NCBI GenBank assembly: GCA_000697335.1
Contig: JNEM01011762.1
Location: 1 to 19,206, forward strand
Length of the DNA: 19,206 nucleotides
Direction: 5' to 3'
From: Conidiobolus incongruus B7586
Taxonomy: Eukaryota > Entomophthoromycota > Entomophthoromycetes > Entomophthorales > Conidiobolaceae
The notes beneath the pieces were generated by a model. It did no database searches and was not told where the DNA came from. It saw only the letters and a list, made by a program, of their open reading frames with translations. Positions within the stretch are counted from its first letter, which is position 1. Every line of letters begins with the position of its first letter. Both the position numbers and the translations under genes were made by a program. Shown in pieces: positions 1-8,986 of this stretch.

Positions 1-1175
1 TCTATCCTTATATTTTATTAATTTAAATTGGATTAATATTATGTTAAAATGTCTTATATAAATTAATCTAATTAAACTAATTGCATATACAAAGTTAATA
101 TAATTTAACAATAACTACACTATTATAATCTCAATATATATAAAAATATTAAACTTACCTAATAATCTTTAGTTATGATAACTTTAGTTTTGTTATTATT
201 ATCTTTTAATCTAATAAAATTAAATAGTTCAACTTTTAACAAAGTTATTTAATATAATGTTTAGTGTAATTATAGTAGTGTTTATAATTGCAATATTAGT
301 TAATTTATATATTATTAGATTATCTGTGGTAAGCTTAGTTATATTTAACATTATAGTGATAATAATATATAATTCTATTATTGGCATAGCTAATAAAGTT
401 AAAAGTTAGTGAAGTAAAATACTCTTATAGTTAACTAAAAAGGATAACCTTAGTTAGTTATATAAAGCAATAATTCAGGATCTCAAGGAGCCTTGTAATT
501 TAAACCTCTAATTATCCTATAATATTATAGATTTATATAGATATAATATATTCTAAAGAAAGATAAAACTCTAAACTATGTGTTATAATAATACATATAT
601 GCTAGCTAAAGACAAGGGATATATATACTACCCTAAGTATTTATCTTTAATTTTTAAACAAATCTAGAGGATCAATGCTCTTAAATTTAACCTGTCACCT
701 AGTATAGCTATATATATTTTTAAAAGACCTGCTGAAAGTTTAACCCCCTATACCCTATTTTATAATTATATTAACTTATATTAACTTACTTATAAATATA
801 TTTTTTATTATATTTATTTATAATCCTAATATATTTAAGTTTCAATTTAAATATATTTTTATTATTATTTTTAACAACCTTAATTATAATAAACTAACTA
901 GCATTAATATTTCTAATAATATTATTAGTTAATTTATTTTTTTATAAAATTAATTAATATATAAATATTATTAGATATATTTTTATTAATATACTTATTT
1001 AATCTTATATTTTAATAAAATATATTTTTATTCTTTATAATATAACTATTTATTAATCATCTTTTATTAAAATAATAATAAAATTAATATAAGGATATAA
1101 AAATTATATTGGTTATTAAGATAAAGCTTATAGCTAATATTTAAAATATTTATTAATTTTAGTTTAATTTTTATA
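1..1175. other. CpG-free, CpA-poor AT-rich block without genes
   Basis: No credible ORF or RNA gene is seen here. There is not one CpG, and CpA/TpG are rare while TpA words (CTA, TAG, TTA) abound. By hand count, 421-780 has 16 CpA plus TpG at about 24% G+C, against 39 at about 18% G+C in the equally long stretch 3061-3420. The more GC-rich piece at roughly 420-750, with remaining C mainly before T or C, looks like old repeat DNA worn down by C-to-T change at CpA and CpG. I cannot name a family, so no mobile element is called. The right edge, near 1175-1200, is where CpA and TpG return. Confidence 0.5.
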
Positions 1176-3531
1176 ATTATTGATAGATTTGAAATAAACA
1201 AAATAAAATAAGCTTATAATATTTATCTTCCAATTTCAATTATTTTGAATTAATTTAAGATAATATATTTTAATAATTTTTTGCCACTTAAAATTATTTA
1301 AAGATTTTTATAAATAACTAAAATAATTTGTATATTATTATATTCTATTAAATACTTTTTTTAACTCAGGTGAAATTTGAAATTTTATGGTTTTGAATGA
1401 TATATTTTATTAAAATCCTATTAAAAAATAATATATTTTATATTTAATAAATATGATCAATTATTAAATTATTTGTTATTATTTAGAATAATATCAAAAT
1501 TAAAATATTATAATTAAATTTATAAATTAATGTTTTATTTAAATATAGGAAATTATATTTGAATTACTGGATATATTAAATTTTTTATTAATTTATATAG
1601 AGTTAAATATATAATAGCTTTTTATATATATTAAAAATTAAAAAATTCAATTCCAATAATATTTCCAAATAAATTATAACTAATATCTAGTGTATATACT
1701 GTAATAGGTAATAATTATATATATAATTATTAAATATATTGTTTAATTGATTATACAATTGAAAAATTTTAAAATATACATTAAATGAATTTTTCTCTTA
1801 ACAAAAAGGAATAAGAAAATGTTATACATATGTTATAATAAAACCTCATATAATTTCCAAAAGATATTTTGATTAAATTAAGTAATTTTTAATATTTTAT
1901 GATTTTTCCTTAATATCTATTAATTTAAAAAAGTCTAATATATAATATAATATACCTAATAAATAAGCTAATTTAATATATATTAAATATTATTACGAAT
2001 AACCCTCTTGTATTTTTTTGATATAAATAAATATACTTAAATTGTATAAAATTATGATTTGCAAAATATGATGAAATTGATTTTATTAAAAATTTAATTA
2101 TTTTTGACTTATTAGATGCGATTTTATTTTTATTATTGTTTGAGTTACAGCAGTCATTCAAAACTAATGTATAATATCTACAAAATATATTCCTTGATAT
2201 AAACACTAGCGATATATTTTCAATTATTTTAGCTTATAATTAGAATAGCAAAATGTGTCACTATTTAAATCCTCAGATAATAATCCATTGTAAATAGTTT
2301 GAAATTTCAAATATTTAATTCATACAATCAGTATAGATTTGTGAGTCTAGTAACTTCCATTGATTTAATATAAAGTATTACAATAATATTAATATTATGC
2401 ACCAAATTTCACTATTAATTTGATTATCCAATAATACTATATACTGGGTATCAATAATTACAATTTTCACTTATCTTTTTGTTGGATTTAAAAAAAAGAT
2501 AATAAATATTAAGTTTGAAATTACACGGTTAATAAAAGTATGCAAAATATATAGATTAGAGATACTATACATGAATATATAAATGTAAAATAAATATAAC
2601 AGTCGAAAATTTAATATATAATATTTTGGATTATAAAAGGATATATATATATATTGTTAGACTATTTTTAATAATACTCATAAACTTTGAATACTATGAC
2701 CAAAATCGCTACAAAAAATATTCAAATTTTTCTAAAATAATATAATAATAGTGGTATTTATATAGATTGATAATATATAAATGATAATATAAAAGTTTTT
2801 ATATTGATCAAAATATTACCATATTTTATCAAAATTTTAAATACTATTTACACATACTGATGAAATTACTATGTTATATATTTTATGTATAAAAAAACTA
2901 TTTTGAATGTATAAGCAGTTTTTTATGATATTATCTTAATATGCGATTAATTTTATCAATAGTTAATATTGGCATACCAATAACAATTTTGCTGATAATG
3001 ATGATTTAACTATAGTAAATTTAATCCAAAATTCAAAAATCAGTTTTATTCTTTAAAAACAATAATTATTCAATATAAACAAATATAACAAAATATAAGT
3101 TATTGATTTCAATATTTATCAATTTGATAAACATTGTTTAATATATTTTGTTTGGTTTCATTCTAATTTTGTATTTGGAAATAATAGAGCAAAAACAAAA
3201 TCCAAAGTTTTAATTGTGTAATAAAAGTAATTATTTAAATAAGACAGATATACATTGTAATTAATCATATAATGATTAGTTAGGATATTTATTAACCAAT
3301 ACATCAGGTAATACATAAATTTTTATAATAAAAAAATTGACAATGGCTAACCAAAAGAATACAAGATTACAAAAATATTAATTTCAAAACTCCAGCACTT
3401 TTTAATATTTTGATTTTCATAATTTGTGAAAATATATTTATTGAAATTTTAAATTCAGTTCAAATATACTTTCAATATTATGCTAAATGATCAATATATC
3501 AATGAATAAAATTTAATCCATTTCAACCTAA
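1176..3531. other. AT-rich intergenic spacer, no gene seen
   Basis: This stretch has ordinary spacer composition for the window: about 80% A+T or more, frequent TTGAT/ATCAA words and short homopolymer and TA runs (for example the TA run near 2642-2656). The first CpG of the whole window is at 1996. The open frame at 1973-2206 (-) is rich in N, I, Y, K and F, as random AT-rich DNA would be, and is not treated as a gene. A 12-codon ATG frame at about 3343 ends before any splice donor. No RNA gene was recognised. Confidence 0.5.
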
Positions 3532-3717
3532 ATGGTTATGGCTTTGATTTTGCTGATTGCAGGAAAATTTTTCTTAATATTTGTTAATATGTTTAAAGAT
3601 TCCAATTATAACTTAGCCGGAGATAAATATACCAAACCAAAAATTGAAAAAAAAACTAATCAACAACATATAATATTGGAGTTGTATTTGGGGTATATTT
3701 TCTTGTATATTTATTGA
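3532..3717 (+). CDS. Doubtful short ORF with one hydrophobic segment
   Basis: A 61-codon ATG frame. Residues 1-20 are hydrophobic enough for a membrane segment, followed by a polar, lysine-rich part (about 21-45) and a second hydrophobic end. I do not recognise it. The sequence TGATTGCAG ending at 3561 would also make a good 3' splice site, so the stretch could be the last exon of a small spliced gene instead of a gene starting at 3532. It converges with the lipase gene, whose stop codon lies 40 bp downstream, and could be transcribed across that gene's 3' end. Its G+C is slightly above the surrounding spacer. It may equally be chance. Confidence 0.15.
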   Translation: MVMALILLIAGKFFLIFVNMFKDSNYNLAGDKYTKPKIEKKTNQQHIILELYLGYIFLYIY

Positions 3718-3756
3718 TTAGTATTATAATATTAACAAAAACTTGATGGATAGTTT

Positions 3757-5216
3757 TTAATGGCCCTCTTCATACAAATGATTCATGACACTAATATAAA
3801 ATTCAATCCTGTCAAATTCACTTTCATTGTTGTTTAAAAAGAATCGAGTATTGTAGGGCTCTTGCAAAGGATCCTTGTAGCCCTTTAATCCAATCCACTG
3901 ACCCATCATTGCAACCCATCGGAATCTAGCAACGAGATCAAAATGATTAGCTCGAACAGTCCCGATGTGCTCGCCCCACTTGGCACTCTCAATGCTGACT
4001 AGGCCATCATTTTTACCTTCCTTAGCATTAACGATACTCCAGGGAAGATGGAGGATGCTAAAATAGTGCATTTGATCCAAGTATGCCGAGTAGGAGTAGT
4101 ACTTAACATTAGAGTCGTCAGGCGTTGATGGATTGAATTTTTTCTGGAGGTAGTCTGATGTCAAATGTGCATAAGCTGGAGTGTCCAGCATTTTCATGAA
4201 GTTTTCAAACCAATTTTGCCTAATGCTATCGTTAGGGATACGATCTTCTAGAGTTTCTTTGCTCAGTCCAACCCTTAAGTTGTCTCGACACCAGTCCATA
4301 AACCCGCTTCCCCTATGGGGTGTACTAATTGTTGTTAGGGAAGATACTTGAAACTCTGTGGGGCGAATATGTGATATCAGATATCTGGAATCAAGTCCAC
4401 CCATGGAATGCGCTACTAGGTTCACTTTTTGGTTAGGAAGTTTTTTAGAAATTAGATCATGAAGCTGTTGGCCTCTCGTGTGGATACCGCCAGTCCTACA
4501 AAAGATAAATAAAGGAACTTATAGATAATTGAGTGGTTGAGCTTACCTGGCTACCTTGGCAACCATAAGTTTGACTCCTATTTTCTCTAATACTTCCGAA
4601 ATGCCTTGCCAGTAATGGAGCTGGAGGTATGGTATGTTGTCAAAACCTAATATCATATAAATTAGTAACAAATATAGTCGATTGTATTATAAAAAATAGA
4701 AAATAAAGAGTTGGATATGGTGTACGTAATCATTATAAGATTACGATGCATGCTATTAGTCAATTTGAATAAATTATTTTGGATTGACTATTCAACGAAT
4801 AACATTAATCCAAAACATTAAAAGGGGGCAATATAAAGGATTAACAATCGATCAAACATAAAACTCAATGTATGGGACAAGAATTACTGAAAATTAATTC
4901 GAATTAATTACCTAACTTATCAAAGCCATAGAGTCCTAGAGTAAAAATAAAGGTTAAGACCATTTACCAACTATTGTCAGCATATGAATTTATATGTATA
5001 GAGCGCAAATGAAAGTAATTCAGCTGGAAAAGATGAACTGAACCAACACTTACCATGACAGAGAACAACCGGATTTCGAGGAACTCGATAAGTGGGTCTC
5101 ACCATAAATTGGGCTGGGTTCACTGGGGGAGATTTCGTTCTGGAAATGCTACTCACCACTCTGTTAACGGAGTGTGATACAGCTTCCATTAATTGAAGAG
5201 GTATTTGCTTAAGCAT
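3757..5216 (-). CDS. TGL2: Triacylglycerol lipase, Tgl2 family (alpha/beta hydrolase), four exons
   Basis: Serine esterase of the alpha/beta-hydrolase fold; yeast Tgl2 is a mitochondrial lipase acting on tri- and diacylglycerols. Exons (minus strand): 5216-5054, 4935-4912, 4646-4547 and 4495-3757, with GT-AG introns of 118, 265 and 51 nt. They join in frame to 341 residues, close to yeast Tgl2. The oxyanion-side motif VVLCHGLYGFDKLG (51-63 region) is rebuilt only by splicing across the 24-nt exon 2. The nucleophile elbow is AHSMGG with Ser126 (first Gly replaced by Ala). Likely acid and base are Asp259 (NDGLVS) and His280 (NHFDLV). The N-terminus is basic, with only one acidic residue in the first 30, which suits a mitochondrial presequence but does not prove it. 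The start follows an in-frame TAA and has A at -3. The family call is firm; location is inferred. Confidence 0.9.
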
Positions 5217-5278
5217 TATTTAATTATAGTATAAAATTACAAGAGAATAGGAAAAAATTGGAAAGTGTAGGTTTTTTT

Positions 5279-5296
5279 TCGAAAAGTTCGAAAAGT
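5279..5296. promoter_or_regulatory. Tandem 9-bp repeat upstream of the lipase start
   Basis: Two adjacent copies of TCGAAAAGT lie 63 bp before the lipase ATG, just upstream (in the gene's direction) of a pyrimidine-rich stretch on the coding strand (about 5229-5275). A repeated CpG-bearing word in such AT-rich DNA at promoter distance could be a factor-binding site. GAA and TTC units are present but their spacing does not fit a standard heat-shock element. This is inference from position only. Confidence 0.2.
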
Positions 5297-6457
5297 TGGA
5301 CTTGGGAATTTAAATGTTTGTTTTGAATTTGGATCAGAAAAGTTAATTATAATTATATTCGAATTATTAATCAAAATAATTTATATTTGAAATTAATAAC
5401 GACTAATAGTCGAAATAAAAATCAAAGATCAATGGAATACAAGTAATATAATTAAAAATTCGTTCGATTGATTAATAATGGATATACAGTTTAATAAAGA
5501 TTTAGGGCTTGGTATCATGAAATCATTCTTTTATATATCTAATTGTCAAAATGAGAAAGACCATTACTATGATTGTTTAAATGAAATGATTGAAAATATA
5601 TTGAAAATTAGCCAATCGATTTAGAATTTATTTTTAATGTGAATGTTTCAAAGGTGTTTGATTGGATGATCTCTAGTTTAAAATCCAAGTGCAAATTTTT
5701 GATACATTGAGTAATGAGACCAGAATGACGTACTTAGTTCTTAGAATTTGATTGGATAATTTATAAATAATAATAAATCAATACTAAAGATAAATGGTAG
5801 TTTTCAAAATTATCAAGTTAACAAGTGTTGAAAGATGAAAATTATATAGTATTATTAAAAAGACTAGAGAAATCATATGGTAAAATTAATATTTTTTAAA
5901 ACTTATATTTAATTTATTTGATATTGAGCGACAAATATTGTTCGATATTTTTAATTTTAAAGTTGTTAAATTATTGCAATAAATTATATTTTTGATAATA
6001 AAAAACCGGAAAAATATTGTGAACTTAATGTTAAAAGCTACATTTGCAAAATTTACACTATAATTAATCTGATTGGTTATGAATTTTAATCATTGCAAAA
6101 ATTATTATAATTAGAATTTCTAATATTACAAAATGTTAGCTAGGAAAATATGGAATTAATTTGAATTGGACAATGAAGGTTAAGGAGAATATTATAGTGA
6201 GAATATTTGCGATAATGTATAATATTAAGAGAAAAATAAAATGAATAAAAATATACATTTTGGATCAAATTAAAAATGAATGAAAATTAAAATTAACAAG
6301 CAGAGTTATATATGATTATAAGAGTTAAAAGATTAAGATATATTTGAGGTGAAAAAGTTGAAATAAATAAAATGAAGTGGATAAATTGAAAAAAAATAAA
6401 AGGGAAAAAATTGGTAAATAAATATATTTAAATACAAAATAGAATAAAATTGAACAA
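5297..6457. other. Intergenic spacer between lipase and tRNA-His
   Basis: AT-rich spacer with many A-rich purine runs on the + strand (notably 6230-6450). No ORF with coding character, no RNA gene and no clear repeat was seen. It must hold the upstream part of the lipase promoter, but no known element stands out. Confidence 0.5.
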
Positions 6458-6528
6458 GCCGTTGTAGTATAGTGGTAGTACGAAGCGTTGTGGCCGCTCA
6501 GACCGCGGTTCGATTCCGCGCAACGGCA
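6458..6528 (+). tRNA. tRNA-His, anticodon GTG
   Basis: A complete nuclear tRNA of 71 nt without intron or encoded CCA. The acceptor stem is GCCGTTG/CAACGGC (7 bp) with discriminator A. The D arm is GTAT/GTAC with a 7-nt loop. The anticodon arm is AAGCG-TTGTGGC-CGCTC, giving GTG at the apex. The T arm is CGCGG/CCGCG with loop TTCGATT. Internal Pol III promoters are intact: box A TAGTATAGTGG and box B GGTTCGATTCC. The -1 base is A, so the G-1 that histidyl-tRNA synthetase requires would be added after transcription, as in other eukaryotes. Two small oddities: the D loop is one base shorter than in yeast tRNA-His, and the outer anticodon-stem pair is A27-C43, which does not pair. Confidence 0.97.
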
Positions 6529-6534
6529 TTATCA

Positions 6535-6541
6535 TTTTTTT
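6535..6541 (+). terminator. Pol III T-run terminator of tRNA-His
   Basis: Seven consecutive T residues on the coding strand begin 7 bases after the tRNA's last base, the usual RNA polymerase III stop signal. Confidence 0.85.
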
Positions 6542-7133
6542 ATATTAATTTCTTCCATTATCTTTCTCTTTCAATCATTAACTTTTCCATTAGTTGAATT
6601 AATATATATTTTATGAATGAACATTATATATAGCCTATAGTTATATATCAATAATTGATGACGTACAACACATATTAAATTTAAGTAATGTGAATACAAT
6701 GCTTCCTGTATATTTACTATATTATATAACTGATATGTTAATAAAATTTAAAATGTGAAAATATTTAATACACAATTAATATGTTGATCAAGTTTAAAGT
6801 GTTTTGATTGTTGTATGCTTTAAAATAATCTAGAACTTAAATAAACAACAGATAAAATTTATCAAGAATAAGAATAGAGAGAATGTCATTGATATTCAAC
6901 AAATTAATAATTAATTTTAAAAAAACAGAATATACTGATTAAAGGTAGTAATATGATATCGAAGATTATATCATATTTAATTTTTAAAGTAATACAAAAT
7001 TTGGGATAAAAAACTGATGTGCCAAATGAAGATCAATAATTACATAGAATCTATCAATATTGATATTTTCATTAGTGGGCATTAGTAAAGTATAAGGGAC
7101 GAATTCTCTTCCAAACTAAAATTAAAATTAATG
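6542..7133. other. Spacer between tRNA-His and the Mim2-like gene
   Basis: AT-rich DNA with no coding frame or RNA gene that I can support. Its right part is the 3' flank of the Mim2-like gene. Confidence 0.5.
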
Positions 7134-7388
7134 TTAATAAAATATAGTTGAATCAATAATATTAAAGTGCCTACTCCAAAAAGAAAATTTTCTACCAAAA
7201 TATCTACCTATCGTAGGTAAAATTACGGCACCTAAAATTAAGTTTAAAGTTCTCATATTTTCTTCAAATTGTAATTCAATTTCATTTAATAGTAATTCGT
7301 CATGATATTCTGAGTTATCGTGTTGTGAATCTACTTCTTCCAAGTATCCTTCACTATCTTTGTGATATAGTTGAGTATTTGAAGACAT
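7134..7388 (-). CDS. MIM2: Probable Mim2, small subunit of the mitochondrial import (MIM) complex
   Basis: An intact 84-residue single-exon frame with A at -3 of its ATG. Residues 1-44 are acidic and polar. A single membrane segment spans about 47-62, followed by a basic, aromatic stretch GRYFGRKFSFW (61-71). The order acidic region, E-E-N-x(3)-L, hydrophobic helix with a central Pro, then G-(K/R)-x(2)-G-R-(K/R)-F matches my memory of fungal Mim2 proteins, which are about this long (yeast about 87 aa). With Mim1, Mim2 forms the outer-membrane complex that inserts alpha-helical proteins such as Tom20 and Tom70. The match is from memory, over roughly 35 residues, and needs a profile search; another small tail- or signal-anchored protein is the alternative. 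Confidence 0.6.
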   Translation of the reverse strand: MSSNTQLYHKDSEGYLEEVDSQHDNSEYHDELLLNEIELQFEENMRTLNLILGAVILPTIGRYFGRKFSFWSRHFNIIDSTIFY

Positions 7389-8286
7389 GATTATATTTGA
7401 TTAATATATTAGCGAAATGAAATAGTAATAAATGATTTTAAAGAACAGTTTTTATAAATAAATCAATAAGGGTGATTTTTTTAATTTTTTAGTTATTTAG
7501 AATCCAGTCTCAATTGATTAATCATATAAATATCAGCATCATATGATTTTTTTTATTTATGGGTTTAGTAATTTGTTTTCATAATCTGCATTGATTAAAT
7601 GTATCAATTTGAATTCTATATATCAATTCAAATCTTGCAAGGTTCAAAATTTATTCACCAAACCATCATAATAATTGGATTGTTTGATTAAAAATAAAAT
7701 TATAGTTAGAATATCAATTGAATGTGAATTTATAAATCCTTTAAATAAAAATGAAAATTTAAGGGGTTTAATATTAATTTTTTATATGCATACTTAAATA
7801 ATATTTTTATATTAAAACTAATAATTAAGTAGCTATATTGTGTATTATAAAATAATACTATCACATATAAAAATTTGATTTAACCTTTTAAAAAAATACA
7901 AAGCAATGAAAATAATTTTCAGATATAAAAACTTCAACTTTACTATTTAAACTAATTATATTTATTTCGGCTTAATCTTGGAGTATTAAAAAGCATAGGT
8001 CATATGATACCTAAATAAAAATTCTATATTAACATATCAGAAGCTGATTATGTTATATATATGGAATAGTATTGATTAGCACTGTATCTTCAATACAATA
8101 TCTAGGAATCTGATAGTATTCATTTTTTCTATTTAGTCATGAATTTTGAATTTTTTATCTATGACATTTGGATCATTCTTGATTACCTAGTATTGAATTA
8201 ATTATACTAAGTTGGTCAAAATCTTATATTCCATAATAAAAAAGATCTGAAATGAATTAAATATTTTTTTCAATAATAAATAATCC
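7389..8286. other. Divergent spacer between the Mim2-like and C2 genes
   Basis: Promoter-side DNA of both flanking genes, which point away from each other. It is AT-rich with TGATT/AATCA words and no recognised element, RNA gene or ORF of coding character. Confidence 0.45.
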
Positions 8287-8370
8287 ATGGAGTTTCTGAA
8301 CCAAGTAAATTTCGCGGATCCCAAGCAAATCCAACTCATTGAAACTTACATAATAAGCAAAAAATCATGA
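8287..8370 (+). CDS. Possible 27-codon small ORF upstream of the C2 gene
   Basis: ATG frame MEFLNQVNFADPKQIQLIET (first 20 residues) plus seven more residues and a stop. The codons are clearly more GC-rich than their surroundings (TTC GCG GAT CCC AAG) and use no TTA, AAT or TTT runs typical of chance frames here. It ends 247 bp before the C2 start, so it could be an upstream ORF on that mRNA, a first exon of a small gene, a relic exon, or chance. I do not recognise the peptide, and no GT donor follows in frame before the stop except an internal GTAAAT. Confidence 0.2.
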   Translation: MEFLNQVNFADPKQIQLIETYIISKKS

Positions 8371-8617
8371 TATAGTGTTTACAAAATAATCCATATATCG
8401 CCATAATACTGCGCTTGTCTCTAACATATTTTCTATTAAATAACAAATTTCTACTAGTTTGTTTTGACGAAAACCTTAATAAATTGCACAGCATTATTAA
8501 CCCATAATTAATTAATTTTCTAATCCTATGACATAATCTTATACACAGTCAAATTCCATTCTGATTCATTATTAATTCCTAATAACTGATAATCATTATT
8601 AAATAAATATATTGACA

Positions 8618-8986
8618 ATGTCTAGAGAAGTTGAAATTACACTTGTGCAAGCTCGTCATCTTAAAAATGAAGATGGTATGTTTGGTAAGAATGACCCTTA
8701 CGTGATCCTTAAGGCAGGTGGCAAAAAACACAAGTCCAGTGTTAAGAATAAGGCAGGAAGTCATGCTGAATGGAATGAAGTTTACCGCTTACCTTCCCAC
8801 CAAAATGATGAACTTCATTTAGAAGTTTACGATAAGGATATGATAAGCGATGACTTAATAGGTAAGACTAGTATTCCCATGAAGGGTATCTTTGAAACCA
8901 ATGCACCTCATGAACAATGGTATCAAATTGGTAAAGGTTCTGAACCCACTGGCCAAGTGTTATTGAGAATAAGAGTTATTTACTAA
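8618..8986 (+). CDS. Single C2-domain protein
   Basis: A 122-residue protein that is nearly all one C2 domain: beta-strand start VEITLVQARHL (5-15), loop 1 with EDGMFGKNDPYV (Asp19, Asp26), a lysine-rich strand KKHKSSVKNK (36-45), then W52 with NEVY, and loop 3 YDKDMISDDLIG with Asp72, Asp74 and Asp79. These acidic positions suggest Ca2+-dependent phospholipid binding, and the basic strand suggests preference for acidic lipids. No membrane segment, signal peptide or second domain is present; small cytosolic C2 proteins of this kind occur in fungi and plants. The start chosen is the first ATG, with ACA before it. Single exon. Loop 1 is one residue longer between its two Asp than in classical C2 domains. 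The role is unknown beyond membrane binding. Confidence 0.88.
   Translation: MSREVEITLVQARHLKNEDGMFGKNDPYVILKAGGKKHKSSVKNKAGSHAEWNEVYRLPSHQNDELHLEVYDKDMISDDLIGKTSIPMKGIFETNAPHEQWYQIGKGSEPTGQVLLRIRVIY

Noticed and set aside
1-1175. Possible retroelement or other mobile-element relic
   Set aside because: Composition hints at a decayed repeat, but no terminal repeats, target-site duplication or recognisable coding motif could be shown, so no element is called.
1973-2206. 77-codon frame on the - strand
   Set aside because: Its composition (Asn, Ile, Tyr, Lys, Phe) is what random AT-rich DNA gives. No domain or good start context is seen.
3343-3381. Short ATG frame beginning MANQKNTRLQK, reminiscent of small ER stress proteins (SERP1/Ysy6)
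   Set aside because: It stops after 12 codons with no GT donor before the stop, and no matching downstream exon with the family's membrane segment was found.
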